A stretch of DNA of 64,000 bases from UBA685 sp049890115 (GCA_049890115.1 JBMHCC010000033.1:1-64000), one strand, 5' to 3'; shown: positions 34,890 to 43,620, numbered from the stretch's first letter. Notes: a model not told the origin generated them from the letters alone. A program made the numbers and translations.

Positions 34890-34982
34890 AATCATACCCT
34901 TTTAGGATCGAATTTTCAGACTGACTGATTGGGCGAGTAACAAGCCATTCACAGACAACACAGATTGCGTAATTTAATCTAA

Positions 34983-35032
34983 TATCAAACATATATACCA
35001 TAATTTTAATAAAATAAAACATTTGTTTGATA
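34983..35032. promoter_or_regulatory. Perfect 9-bp inverted repeat between DMGDH-like and rpiR-like genes
   Basis: TATCAAACA (34983-34991) and TGTTTGATA (35024-35032) are exact inverted copies with centres 41 bases apart, close to four helical turns. They lie in the AT-rich divergent promoter region of the demethylase operon and the RpiR operon, and are the natural candidate operator for that regulator. The spacing would permit looping or a tetramer contacting both arms. Confidence 0.6.
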
Positions 35033-35145
35033 GTGGTAAATCAAAATGATAAGATAGCGAGGCAGTGATGCAGGAGCCGCGATAATGTTCGACCTTCTTT
35101 TAGCGGGTCAGATAACCAAATAAAGCTGATTGGCGGAGCGATACT

Positions 35146-36027
35146 ATGCGCAGTGATAATGTCGAAGATTTAATTGAACAGCTTGGTCAGCAATTTGGTG
35201 ACTTATCGCCGCAATTACGCAAAGCAGCACGCTATGTCATGGATAAACCGCAAGATGTATCAATTTCATCTGTGCGCGCTTTGGCTGATGCGGCAGATGT
35301 CAAACCAAATACATTTGTGCGCCTGGCAAGTCAGCTTGGCTATGATGGCTATGATGATTTCCGTGAATTATTTCGCAAGCAAGTGCGCCGTGGTAATGGT
35401 GATTTTCAAGATCGCGTTAGATGGTTACAAGCCATCCAGCAAAAAGGTGATATGGGCGCACTTTATGCCTCTATGGTCAATGATGCGATAAGCAACCTTG
35501 AGCAAACCTTTGCCGATATTGATGAGGCGCAGCTTCGCTATGCAGCTGATCTGATTTGGCAGGCCGAAAATGTTTATTGTCTTGGTGTTGGTGTCAATTA
35601 TAGCTCGGCTTCCAATTTTACCTATCTGGCATCAACTGGCATGAAGGATTTTCGCGCTATACCAAGTGGTGCATCAACTGCCATAGATGATTTGGCATTT
35701 GCCAGCTCAAAGGATGTTTTGATTGCTATCACCATGCAGCCCTATCGCACAGAAGTACTAGAGGCAGTGACATTTGCTAGCGCGAAGGGCATGAAAATAA
35801 TCGGCATTTCTGATAGTCAGGCATCACCTGTTATCACAAAATCAGACTATGGCTTTATGACACATATTGACACATCTCAGTTTTTTCCGTCCTCTGTTGC
35901 CATAATAGCATTGCTAGAGACGTTGCTGTCATTTGTGGTTGCCACAGCCAGTGGTGAAATTGTCGATAGGGTTACCACCTTTCATGAGCGCCGCCATCAA
36001 AACGGCCTCTATCATAAGGAAGATTAA
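35146..36027 (+). CDS. RpiR/MurR family transcriptional regulator
   Basis: A 293-residue regulator with an N-terminal RpiR helix-turn-helix (about 1-80; SISSVRALADAADVKPNTFVRLASQLGYDGYDDFRE) and a C-terminal SIS sugar/amino-phosphate-binding domain (about 115-260; VYCLGVGVNYSSASNF, IAITMQPYRTEVLEAV). GGAG is eight bases before the ATG. Its stop codon directly abuts the Rieske gene ATG, so it is co-transcribed with it. It probably senses a metabolite of the betaine-type pathway and controls both divergent operons through the inverted repeat at 34983-35032. Confidence 0.9.
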   Translation: MRSDNVEDLIEQLGQQFGDLSPQLRKAARYVMDKPQDVSISSVRALADAADVKPNTFVRLASQLGYDGYDDFRELFRKQVRRGNGDFQDRVRWLQAIQQKGDMGALYASMVNDAISNLEQTFADIDEAQLRYAADLIWQAENVYCLGVGVNYSSASNFTYLASTGMKDFRAIPSGASTAIDDLAFASSKDVLIAITMQPYRTEVLEAVTFASAKGMKIIGISDSQASPVITKSDYGFMTHIDTSQFFPSSVAIIALLETLLSFVVATASGEIVDRVTTFHERRHQNGLYHKED

Positions 36028-37146
36028 ATGTCACAAGATGTATCGAAAGCTGAATTACCTGTTCATTCGCTAGAGGCACGTTATTACACAGACCCTGCTA
36101 TTTTTCAGGTTGAACAGAATCATCTATTTGCGAAAAGCTGGCAATTTGCTGGCCATCAGGCTGATTTACAAAATACCGGTGATTATTTCGCTTTTGATAT
36201 TGCTGGCGAAAGCTTGTTTTGTGTGCGTGGGCGTGATGGCACTATTCGCACCTTTTATAATGTGTGTCAGCATCGTGCCCATCAGCTGGTATCAGGCAGT
36301 GGGCGTTCTGCTGTTATCACCTGCCCTTATCATGCCTGGACTTATGATTTAGAAGGCCAATTCAGAGCTGGACCAAATACCAAATCTGTCACTGGCTTTG
36401 ATGGCAGCAAAATCTGCTTAACCGAAGTGCGCACAGAATTATTTCTAGGCTTTATCTTTGTGAATTTGGACCCAGATGCCAAACCAATGGATGACTGGTT
36501 TCCCAATGTCCGCCAAGAGCTAGAGGCGTTCGTGCCACATTGGCAAGAATTACGCCCCTATCGAAGCGTTGAAATTCCCGAAAATTGTAACTGGAAAGTA
36601 TCAATTGAAAATTATTCTGAGTGCTATCATTGCTCGCTAAATCATCCGACTTTTTCAACAGGTGTGGTCAAGCCAGAAACTTATGATATTCAGCCACAAG
36701 GCCTATGTTTGCGTCATACCACTGAATGCCAGAATCTGGATGATATGACCTATCCGATTGATACAACAATCACCCATGCAACAGATTATTCAAGCTGGTT
36801 TTTATGGCCGTTATTTTCATTTCAGGTCTATCCTGGCAATGTGATCAACACCTATCATTGGCGCGCATTGGATGAAAATCATGTGGTTGTGTATCGTGGC
36901 TGGTATCTTGGCGGTGGTCATGATGAGGCTGTGATTGACAAGCTGGCGATACAAGACAGACAAACAACGGTTGAAGAAGATATCCATCTTGTCGAAGCTG
37001 TGCAGCGCGGCCTGCATTCCAGAGGCTATCGCCCTGGCCCATTAGTGGTTGACCCATCATGTGGCGTCAATTCTGAACATTCCATTAAAGCATTACAAAG
37101 CTGGATGCGCCGCGCCGCAGACCTCCCTGATGCCCCCATGCCTTAA
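36028..37146 (+). CDS. Rieske non-heme iron oxygenase, betaine N-demethylase-like
   Basis: A 372-residue oxygenase alpha subunit. The Rieske cluster ligands are Cys80, His82, Cys99 and His102 in CQHRAH...CPYH. The mononuclear iron site is in ENYSECYHCSLNHP (His201, His206), a pattern shared with glycine betaine monooxygenase (GbcA), stachydrine demethylase and choline monooxygenase. It would oxidatively remove one methyl group from a quaternary amine. AAGGA precedes the ATG. No reductase partner with flavin and 2Fe-2S domains is encoded in this window. The neighbouring racemase-family and demethylase genes favour a proline- or hydroxyproline-betaine substrate. Confidence 0.88.
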   Translation: MSQDVSKAELPVHSLEARYYTDPAIFQVEQNHLFAKSWQFAGHQADLQNTGDYFAFDIAGESLFCVRGRDGTIRTFYNVCQHRAHQLVSGSGRSAVITCPYHAWTYDLEGQFRAGPNTKSVTGFDGSKICLTEVRTELFLGFIFVNLDPDAKPMDDWFPNVRQELEAFVPHWQELRPYRSVEIPENCNWKVSIENYSECYHCSLNHPTFSTGVVKPETYDIQPQGLCLRHTTECQNLDDMTYPIDTTITHATDYSSWFLWPLFSFQVYPGNVINTYHWRALDENHVVVYRGWYLGGGHDEAVIDKLAIQDRQTTVEEDIHLVEAVQRGLHSRGYRPGPLVVDPSCGVNSEHSIKALQSWMRRAADLPDAPMP

Positions 37147-37175
37147 ATTGGCAAATAGGTAAGGATAGTTAATCA

Positions 37176-38273
37176 ATGACACAGATTCCAAAAACAATGC
37201 AGGCTTTTGTGCTGATGGGGCATGGTGATTTTGACCAGCTGCAATGGCAAGAAAGCTGGCCAGTGCCTGAATTATCTGATGGTGAAGTGCTGATTAAGGT
37301 TGGCGCATGCGGGCTGAATAACACTGATGTGAATACGCGCACTGCCTGGTATTCAAAAGCCGTATCAGAAAATACCACAGGTGGCGCATTTGATGAGGCA
37401 GATGATGATGATGCCACATGGGGTGGCGCTGCTGTCAGCTTTCCGCGCATTCAAGGCGCTGATGTTGTTGGTATGGTCGTTGCTCTGGGCAAAGGTGCTA
37501 ATCCTGATTTGCTTGGCAAGCGCGTTATGATTGATACGTGGCTTCGTGATTGGGATGATGCCTATAATCGTGATAAATGCGGCTATTATGGATCTGAATG
37601 TGATGGTGGTTTTGCTGAATTCACCAAGATTGATCAGCGTCATGTCCACCCTGTTAATAGCCCCTTATCAGATGCCGAATTAGCAACCTTTGCCACCTCT
37701 TATATCACAGCAGAAAATATGCTGGAAAAGGCGAAAGTGACAAAGGGTGATACGGTTCTTATCACAGGTGCGTCTGGCGGTGTGGGCGGTGCATTAATCC
37801 AGCTAGCAAACAGACGCGGTGCCACCACCATCGCACTATCAGGCAAAGCAAAAATGGCGAATGTGAAGGCTGTTGGCGCTCATCATGTGATAGACAGAGA
37901 TACCAACAATCTGAAAGCTGACCTGAAAGCTGCGATAGGCAAAGATACGATATCTGTGCTGGCAGATGTGGTCGGCGGGGATAGCTGGCCAGACTGGCTT
38001 GATTGCATTGAACGTGGCGGCAGGCTTACCTGTGCTGGTGCGATTGCAGGGCCGATGGTGTCTTTTGATTTGCGCACATTCTACTTACGTGATTTGACCT
38101 TTACCGGTGCTACGATCACACCGCCTGATCTCTTTGCTCGTCTTGTCAGCTATATTGAAGATGGTGATTTGAAACCTGTTCTGGCTGCCAGCTTTCCTTT
38201 GGCTGAATTACATGATGCCCAACGTGCCTTTATTGCCAAAGCACATAATGGCAATATCGTTGTTTGCCCCTAA
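37176..38273 (+). CDS. Zinc-type MDR alcohol dehydrogenase/quinone oxidoreductase
   Basis: A 365-residue medium-chain dehydrogenase. The GroES-like N-terminal half has GEVLIKVGACGLNNTDVNTRT and RIQGADVVGMVV; the Rossmann half has TVLITGASGGVGGALIQLA. The canonical GHE zinc motif is changed to GAD, and only scattered cysteines (DKCGYYGSECDGG) are seen, so it is closer to the zinc-free quinone-oxidoreductase-like branch. AAGGA precedes the ATG. It sits between the Rieske oxygenase and the second racemase-family gene in one operon, so it may reduce or oxidise a pathway intermediate; which one is unknown. Confidence 0.82.
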   Translation: MTQIPKTMQAFVLMGHGDFDQLQWQESWPVPELSDGEVLIKVGACGLNNTDVNTRTAWYSKAVSENTTGGAFDEADDDDATWGGAAVSFPRIQGADVVGMVVALGKGANPDLLGKRVMIDTWLRDWDDAYNRDKCGYYGSECDGGFAEFTKIDQRHVHPVNSPLSDAELATFATSYITAENMLEKAKVTKGDTVLITGASGGVGGALIQLANRRGATTIALSGKAKMANVKAVGAHHVIDRDTNNLKADLKAAIGKDTISVLADVVGGDSWPDWLDCIERGGRLTCAGAIAGPMVSFDLRTFYLRDLTFTGATITPPDLFARLVSYIEDGDLKPVLAASFPLAELHDAQRAFIAKAHNGNIVVCP

Positions 38274-38293
38274 TACAAGAAAAGAGCCAGCAA

Positions 38294-39406
38294 ATGAAAA
38301 TTACAAAAATCACTGTTTTTCATAAAGATTTACCGCTCTCTGAGCCTTATTTTCTATCTGGCGGGCGGTTGCGCTTTGATGTGCTTGATGCCACTTTTGT
38401 GAAAATTGAAACAGATGACGGCCTGATAGGCTGGGGCGAAGGGACCCCATGGGGTCATACTTATGTGCCTGCGCATGGCCCTGGTATTCGTGCTGGCATT
38501 GAAACATTAGCGCCAGCTTTGATGGGGCTAGATCCACGCCAGCTAGAAGCTGTTGAATATGCGATGGATAAACAATTACCAGGTCATCTTTATGCCAAAT
38601 CAGCCATTGATATGGCGTGCTGGGATATTCTGGGACAGGCATCAGATATGTCACTAACAGAATTGCTAGGCGGTGACAGAGGCGGCGGTGTGCGTATTAT
38701 GTCATCTATTTCATCTGGCACGCCAGATTATATGCTTAATCTGATTAAAAGCTATCGTGATAAGGGCTATGTTGGTCACTCTGTCAAAGTCGGCGGTGAT
38801 GTTGAGCTTGATATTGAACGCATCCGCTTTTTAGAAGCAAACCGCCTGCCAGGTGAACGCATATTATATGATGTGAACCGTGCTTGGTCACGCCGTGAGG
38901 CTGTGATTGTGATGAATGCAGTCAGTGATTTAGGTGTCTCTTTTGAACAGCCTTGCGAAACATTAGATGATATCGCTTCCATCAGGCCACTAACCAGATC
39001 TCCTATTTCAGTTGATGAAACATTGGTCACCTTACAGGACATCAGACGCATTTGCCATGATGGGCTAGCTGAAATAGCTGGCATTAAAATCAACCGTGTT
39101 GGCGGATTAACCAAAGCACGCAGGCTTCGCGATATGGCATTGGAACATGGCATGCAAATTTATGTTATGGCGACAGGTGGGTCTGTTCTAGCAGATACAG
39201 AAGCCAGCTCGCTTGCTCTATCAATCCCCCAAGAAATGCGCCTTGGTGGTTGGGCTTGTCAGGATATGCTCACAGTTGATGTCGCACCTAATAAGGGGAT
39301 GCGGTCCCAAGATGGCTATCATTATGCGCTTCAAGGCTCTGGTCTTGGATTTGCACCTGAAGAAGCCTTGCTTGGCAATGCTGTTGCTGTCTATGAAGAT
39401 GCGTAA
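38294..39406 (+). CDS. Mandelate racemase/MLE family enzyme, betaine epimerase-like (copy 2)
   Basis: A 370-residue enolase-superfamily enzyme. Metal ligands are Asp193 (LYDVN), Glu218 (FEQPC) and Asp241 (SVDET); lysines are Lys165 (SVKVG) and Lys265 (GIKINRVGG). The layout matches copy 1 almost position for position, with only a two-residue shift before the first lysine, so the two are probably paralogues with different substrates or reactions (epimerase versus dehydratase). The frame is open to 38264, but AAAGAG before the ATG at 38294 and the family start MKIT both favour the later start. It follows the MDR gene by 20 bases. Confidence 0.83.
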   Translation: MKITKITVFHKDLPLSEPYFLSGGRLRFDVLDATFVKIETDDGLIGWGEGTPWGHTYVPAHGPGIRAGIETLAPALMGLDPRQLEAVEYAMDKQLPGHLYAKSAIDMACWDILGQASDMSLTELLGGDRGGGVRIMSSISSGTPDYMLNLIKSYRDKGYVGHSVKVGGDVELDIERIRFLEANRLPGERILYDVNRAWSRREAVIVMNAVSDLGVSFEQPCETLDDIASIRPLTRSPISVDETLVTLQDIRRICHDGLAEIAGIKINRVGGLTKARRLRDMALEHGMQIYVMATGGSVLADTEASSLALSIPQEMRLGGWACQDMLTVDVAPNKGMRSQDGYHYALQGSGLGFAPEEALLGNAVAVYEDA

Positions 39407-39436
39407 CATGATAACTGCCAAAAAAGGTCACCTGTG

Positions 39437-40198
39437 ATGAATGATGAAGCGCTTATCGCAGCATTAACGCCGGCTATGTTACAGGCTGGTGAATTAATCA
39501 TGGATGTGCATGCAAGCCAGATTGCCTCTCGCCTCAAAGAAGATGGCTCACCTGTTAGTGAGGCTGATGAAGCTGCTGAGGCTATCTTACTGCCTGCTAT
39601 CAAAGAAGCTGCAACTGATATAGCGATCATTTCAGAGGAAAATGCAGCCTCGCATCATCTGGCAGCAGCTGATTGCTTTTTTCTGGTTGACCCGCTTGAT
39701 GGGACAAAAGAATTTTTAAAACAAGATGGCACAGGCAGCTTTACCGTCAATATTGGTCTTATCAGAGATGGCAAACCGTCTTTGGGGCTAATCTATGCAC
39801 CAGCTTTTAATGCGCTTTATACCGGGATTGTTGGCAAAGGCGCATGGAAAACAGATGCATCAGCTATCACCACATCTATCACCATGCGCACACCTCCTGA
39901 AACAGGGGCAGTGGCTGTGGCATCAGCCTCTCACCGTGATGATGAGACTAATCGCTGGCTGGCAGAGCATGAGATACACCAAATCACCTCGATAGGATCA
40001 TCGTTAAAATTCTGTCTCTTAGCAGAAGGCAAAGCTGATTTTTACCCACGCTTTGGCCCTACTATGGAATGGGACACAGCCGCAGGTGATGCGATATTAC
40101 GCGCCGCTGGTGGGATGACCAAATTGCCAGATGGCACCCCTTTTACCTATGGTAAAAAAGATTATCGCAATGGTGCCTTTATCTGCTCTCTTGCGTGA
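39437..40198 (+). CDS. cysQ: 3'(2'),5'-bisphosphate nucleotidase
   Basis: A 253-residue inositol monophosphatase-fold enzyme that removes the 3'-phosphate from PAP or PAPS during sulfur assimilation. The magnesium-binding motifs are ISEEN, DPLDGTKEF and EWDTAAGD, and the spacing fits CysQ. The start could be the GTG at 39434 or the ATG at 39437; AAAAGG lies upstream of both. It follows the racemase-family gene by 30 bases on the same strand, so it may be carried on the same transcript although its function is unrelated to amines. Confidence 0.9.
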   Translation: MNDEALIAALTPAMLQAGELIMDVHASQIASRLKEDGSPVSEADEAAEAILLPAIKEAATDIAIISEENAASHHLAAADCFFLVDPLDGTKEFLKQDGTGSFTVNIGLIRDGKPSLGLIYAPAFNALYTGIVGKGAWKTDASAITTSITMRTPPETGAVAVASASHRDDETNRWLAEHEIHQITSIGSSLKFCLLAEGKADFYPRFGPTMEWDTAAGDAILRAAGGMTKLPDGTPFTYGKKDYRNGAFICSLA

Positions 40199-40225
40199 AT
40201 GATATCAGGCTATGAACCAAGCTGA

Positions 40226-41782
40226 TTACTGATCCTGATTGAGCGCATCCATTGCAGGTATTATTGCTTCACGGCGCGCAATATAATCAAGCAATGCCTC
40301 ATTAATCGCAGGGTCCAAAGCTGGCTTTTCATAATCTTTGAGCATCTGGCGCGCTGTGCGAAGCGCGCGTTCTGTTGTATCAACAGACCCTTCAGCGACC
40401 CATTGTTCAAATGAATTATTGTCAAATTGCTTTGGCATGAAAAAGGCTTTTTGGAAATTTTGCTGTGTATGCGGATGGCCTAGATAATGCCCACCTGGCC
40501 CAATATCGCGCACCGCTGCCAAAGCTTCGTCGAAATCATCCCAGCGCAAACCTTCTGCCATCCGATAGCCCATGGCGCATTGTTCAGCATCAACAATAAA
40601 TTTTGCCATCGAACAATGCATCCCTGCCTCGTTCCAGCCTGCTGAATGCCAAATATAATTCGCACCAGATAATAACACTGCCATCAAAGTTGTGGCTGAT
40701 TCATAGCCTGATTGCGCATCCAATGTCTTGGCCCCGCCAAGCGTATTTGACGTACGCCATGGTATATTATAATGACGCGCCATCTGCCCTATCATGAAAT
40801 TCATCAGGCTAATCTCAGGTGTGCCAGCCATTGGCGCCCCAGATTGCATCGAAACCGTTGATAAATAATGACCATAAATCGCAGGGCAGCCGCGCCGCGT
40901 CACTTGCGTATAAGCCAAAGCTGATAAGGCTTCAGCATTTAGCTGTGCGACTGTTGGCACTGTCGAAGCTGGTGTATTTGCCCCGCCTAATACAAAAGGC
41001 GAGCATAAGACAGGCTGGTTGCGTTTATTAAAAGCACGCATCGCTGACAGCATGGTCTCATCCCATACTAAGGGCGAATTACCATTACAATTCCCCACCA
41101 CAACAGGATGATTTTCCAGATAATCCTCACCAAATAAGATAGCGCACATATCAAGCACATCTTCAGCATTACGGCCTGATGTGGTCATGCCCATAAAGGT
41201 TTTGTCTGAATGAATGATTGATGAATAAGTGATGCGCAAATGGCGATGTGACACCGGATGATCCATTGGCTCGACAATATGATGGGCTGATGAATGAATG
41301 GCAGGCAGCATATGCGATAATTTATGAAAATCTGCCAAATCATCTAGGGTTGGCGAACGACGCATATCATCAAGATCACGCAAATAAGGCGCGCCTGTCA
41401 TCGGCACAAAAATCGAATTGCGACCGCCTAATTTGACCGTCTTTTCAGGATTGCGTGCATGAAGTGTGATATCTGACGGAATAGTGCTGATCAAATCTTT
41501 GACCAAGGCTCTGTCAAGATGAACTGTCTCACCACGCACATCAGCACCAATACGACGCCAATCTGCCAATGCAATATCATCGCGAAACACAACGCCAACA
41601 TCTTCCAAAATAGATAAAGAGGCATTATCGATCTGCTCAATCTGATCTTGGCTCATTGGCTCTGTTAACGGCAAACCACCTTGCAAATGGCCAAGCATTT
41701 CATGATTTGGCTTTGTCCTAATGGCTCTGCGCTCGCCTCTGCCACCACGTCTGGTTGGGGCACCTTCTTGTTGACCGCTCAT
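40226..41782 (-). CDS. MttB-family methyltransferase, non-pyrrolysine type
   Basis: A 518-residue member of the trimethylamine methyltransferase (MttB, COG5598) superfamily, which demethylates quaternary or tertiary amines to a corrinoid protein. It reads through without an in-frame amber codon, so it is of the non-pyrrolysine branch that includes glycine betaine (MtgB), proline betaine (MtpB) and carnitine (MtcB) methyltransferases. Family blocks include VFVPMTGAPYLRDLDDMRRSPTLDD-like and PEISLMNFMIGQMARHYNIP. Three ATGs stand in tandem (41788, 41785, 41782); GAGG favours the last. No corrinoid protein or activase gene is nearby. It is divergent from a GntR regulator. Confidence 0.88.
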   Translation of the reverse strand: MSGQQEGAPTRRGGRGERRAIRTKPNHEMLGHLQGGLPLTEPMSQDQIEQIDNASLSILEDVGVVFRDDIALADWRRIGADVRGETVHLDRALVKDLISTIPSDITLHARNPEKTVKLGGRNSIFVPMTGAPYLRDLDDMRRSPTLDDLADFHKLSHMLPAIHSSAHHIVEPMDHPVSHRHLRITYSSIIHSDKTFMGMTTSGRNAEDVLDMCAILFGEDYLENHPVVVGNCNGNSPLVWDETMLSAMRAFNKRNQPVLCSPFVLGGANTPASTVPTVAQLNAEALSALAYTQVTRRGCPAIYGHYLSTVSMQSGAPMAGTPEISLMNFMIGQMARHYNIPWRTSNTLGGAKTLDAQSGYESATTLMAVLLSGANYIWHSAGWNEAGMHCSMAKFIVDAEQCAMGYRMAEGLRWDDFDEALAAVRDIGPGGHYLGHPHTQQNFQKAFFMPKQFDNNSFEQWVAEGSVDTTERALRTARQMLKDYEKPALDPAINEALLDYIARREAIIPAMDALNQDQ

Positions 41783-41833
41783 CATCATCCTCTGGTTTCT
41801 GTCTGCTTTGGCAAAACACTAAATCAAATGAAA

Positions 41834-41859
41834 ATACATATTGTATACATGTTATGTAT
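41834..41859. promoter_or_regulatory. Palindromic operator candidate in the mttB-gntR divergent promoter
   Basis: Outer arms ATACATA (41834-41840) and TATGTAT (41853-41859) are exact inverted copies, and the centre contains the perfect palindrome TGTATACA (41842-41849). GntR/FadR-type regulators commonly bind short AT-rich palindromes of this form. It lies about 52 bases upstream of the MttB start and 59 bases upstream of the regulator start, so one site could serve both. Confidence 0.6.
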
Positions 41860-41917
41860 GATTTATCATTATCAAAATTGCAACAATATTTTAGCCTATT
41901 GGGGATCGCAGGCAAAA

Positions 41918-42667
41918 ATGGTTTTAGCTGATAAAAAAAGACAAGATGAAAGGCAGGCATCGCGGCCAGAAAAGCCATCATCAAAAGCGATAAGCAAAGA
42001 TGCGATTATCGCTATGCTAAAGCGCCGGATCATGCTTCTTGACTATGCGCCAGGCACCCCGATGGATGAAGCATCACTGGTTCAGGAATTTGGCATATCA
42101 CGCACACCATTGCGCGATATTTTGCGCCAATTAGCTGGTGAAGGCTATGTTCAAATCCATGAAAATCGTGGTGCGATAGTTGCGCCAATGGATGCTAAAT
42201 CAATGCGTCATTTTTTCATGACAGCCCCGATGATATATGCTGCCACATCGCGCCTTGCCGCACAGATTGCAACAGCCAGCCAGATTGACAAGCTCAGCGA
42301 TATTCAACGCCAATTCAAACAGGCTGTTAGCGATCAATCTGTGGAATCACTGGTATTTTTAAATGACCAATTTCATTTTCAAATTGGCGAGATGGCAGAT
42401 AATGCCTATCTGAAGCCAAGCTTGCAGAGATTATTGATGGAACATGCCCGCATTGGACAGACCTTTTGGCAATCAGAAGCTGGCATTATCAGCAAGCGCA
42501 TTACCGAAGCTAGCTTACATCATGACCAATTTGTTGAAATATTTGCTGCCCATGATGAGGAAGCCGCAGTGGCACTGACTTTGTCACATTGGGAGTTATC
42601 ACGCAAAGATATGGATGATTATATAAGGCCTGATCCGTTGCGCGAAGTAATAGATTTAGGCTTGTAA
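41918..42667 (+). CDS. GntR/FadR family transcriptional regulator
   Basis: A 249-residue regulator with an N-terminal GntR winged helix (LVQEFGISRTPLRDILRQLAGEGYVQIHENRGAIV) and a C-terminal FCD ligand-binding domain (FLNDQFHFQIGEMADNAYL, HHDQFVEIFAAHDEEAA). The frame stays open upstream to 41681, but that part runs antisense through the MttB gene; GCAGG seven bases before the ATG at 41918 marks the likely start. It is the first gene of an operon with a DapA-type lyase, an aldehyde dehydrogenase and a DadA-like oxidase, and probably represses these and the divergent MttB gene. Confidence 0.88.
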   Translation: MVLADKKRQDERQASRPEKPSSKAISKDAIIAMLKRRIMLLDYAPGTPMDEASLVQEFGISRTPLRDILRQLAGEGYVQIHENRGAIVAPMDAKSMRHFFMTAPMIYAATSRLAAQIATASQIDKLSDIQRQFKQAVSDQSVESLVFLNDQFHFQIGEMADNAYLKPSLQRLLMEHARIGQTFWQSEAGIISKRITEASLHHDQFVEIFAAHDEEAAVALTLSHWELSRKDMDDYIRPDPLREVIDLGL

Positions 42668-42696
42668 TATGTTGTTTTTAGCAAGTGAGATATAAT

Positions 42697-43608
42697 ATGG
42701 ATTTTTACGGTATCTACACCCCTGTTATCACGCCTCATCATGATGATTTTAGCATTGATGAGCAAGGGTTTGCCGCTGTTATAGAGCATCTTATCTCTGA
42801 TGGTGTTCACGGGATAATCATCGCTGGTACAACTGGTGAATATTACGCCCAGACTATGTCAGAGAGAGAGCGGATGCTGGCTTTGGGAACTGAAATCATT
42901 AATAAACGTGTTGCTGTCATTGGTGGCACAGGCGCTTTGCGCACCGAAGATTCTATCCATCTGGCAAAGACGGCCAAGGCAGCTGGTGTTGATGGTATTT
43001 TGGTTGCTACCCCGCCTTATTCAGTGCCAACAGGACGCGAAAATGCCCTTCATGCGCTGGCAGTGGAGCGGTCAGTTGATTTGCCTGTTATGCTTTATAA
43101 TTATCCAGGGCGCATGGCAGCTGAAATGGATGAAGAGTTCCTTGATAGGGTTGGACAATCGCCAAATTTCAAAGCCATTAAAGAAAGCTCAGGTGATATT
43201 AACCGTGTGCATATGCTGGCACGGCGTTATCCGCATATTGGACTATCATGCGGTATGGATGATCAGGCGCTTGAATTTTTTGCATGGGGGGCACGCTCAT
43301 GGGTTTGCGCTGCTTCTAATTTTGCTGCCAAAGCGCATATCGCTTTGTGGCAATCTTGCGTGGTCGAAGGTGATTTTGCCAAGGGCAGACGCATCATGTC
43401 AGCTATGCTGCCTTTGATGCAAGTGCTAGAGCAAGGCGGGAAATTTATTCAAGCTGTGAAATATGGCGTTGCAAGAAGCGGCCTGCCTGCTGGCATACCA
43501 CGCTTGCCATTAAAGCCTTTGAATAAGGATGAAAAACGTGATTTGGATCAGGTGATTGATCGCATGAATGCCACCATTGATACCATTTTATCTGAAGGCC
43601 AGAAATAA
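42697..43608 (+). CDS. Dihydrodipicolinate synthase (DapA) family lyase/deaminase
   Basis: A 303-residue class I aldolase-fold enzyme. The pattern is AGTTGEYY (about 43-50), YNYPGRM (catalytic Tyr134) and FKAIKESSGD with Schiff-base Lys162. Catabolic members include 1-pyrroline-4-hydroxy-2-carboxylate deaminase of hydroxyproline breakdown and several keto-acid aldolases. The lysine-synthesis role is unlikely here because the gene lies between a GntR regulator and ALDH/oxidase genes. The deaminase role would connect the amino acid oxidase downstream with the aldehyde dehydrogenase. The ATG at 42697 is preferred over a GTG at 42685. Confidence 0.83.
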   Translation: MDFYGIYTPVITPHHDDFSIDEQGFAAVIEHLISDGVHGIIIAGTTGEYYAQTMSERERMLALGTEIINKRVAVIGGTGALRTEDSIHLAKTAKAAGVDGILVATPPYSVPTGRENALHALAVERSVDLPVMLYNYPGRMAAEMDEEFLDRVGQSPNFKAIKESSGDINRVHMLARRYPHIGLSCGMDDQALEFFAWGARSWVCAASNFAAKAHIALWQSCVVEGDFAKGRRIMSAMLPLMQVLEQGGKFIQAVKYGVARSGLPAGIPRLPLKPLNKDEKRDLDQVIDRMNATIDTILSEGQK

Positions 43609-43620
43609 AGGAGCCCTGTT

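Noticed and set aside
38776..39153. 125-residue minus-strand ORF
   Set aside because: Shadow of the second MLE-family gene; Ser/Arg-rich and without a start signal.
40226..41782. Pyrrolysine-containing trimethylamine methyltransferase
   Set aside because: The frame runs through without any in-frame TAG codon, so pyrrolysine is not encoded.
41681..41917. 79-residue N-terminal extension of the GntR regulator
   Set aside because: This part is antisense to the MttB gene and to the shared promoter; the family domain and the ribosome binding site both point to the ATG at 41918.
42697..43608. dapA for lysine biosynthesis
   Set aside because: The gene lies in a GntR-controlled operon with ALDH and amine oxidase genes, and no lysine genes are near.
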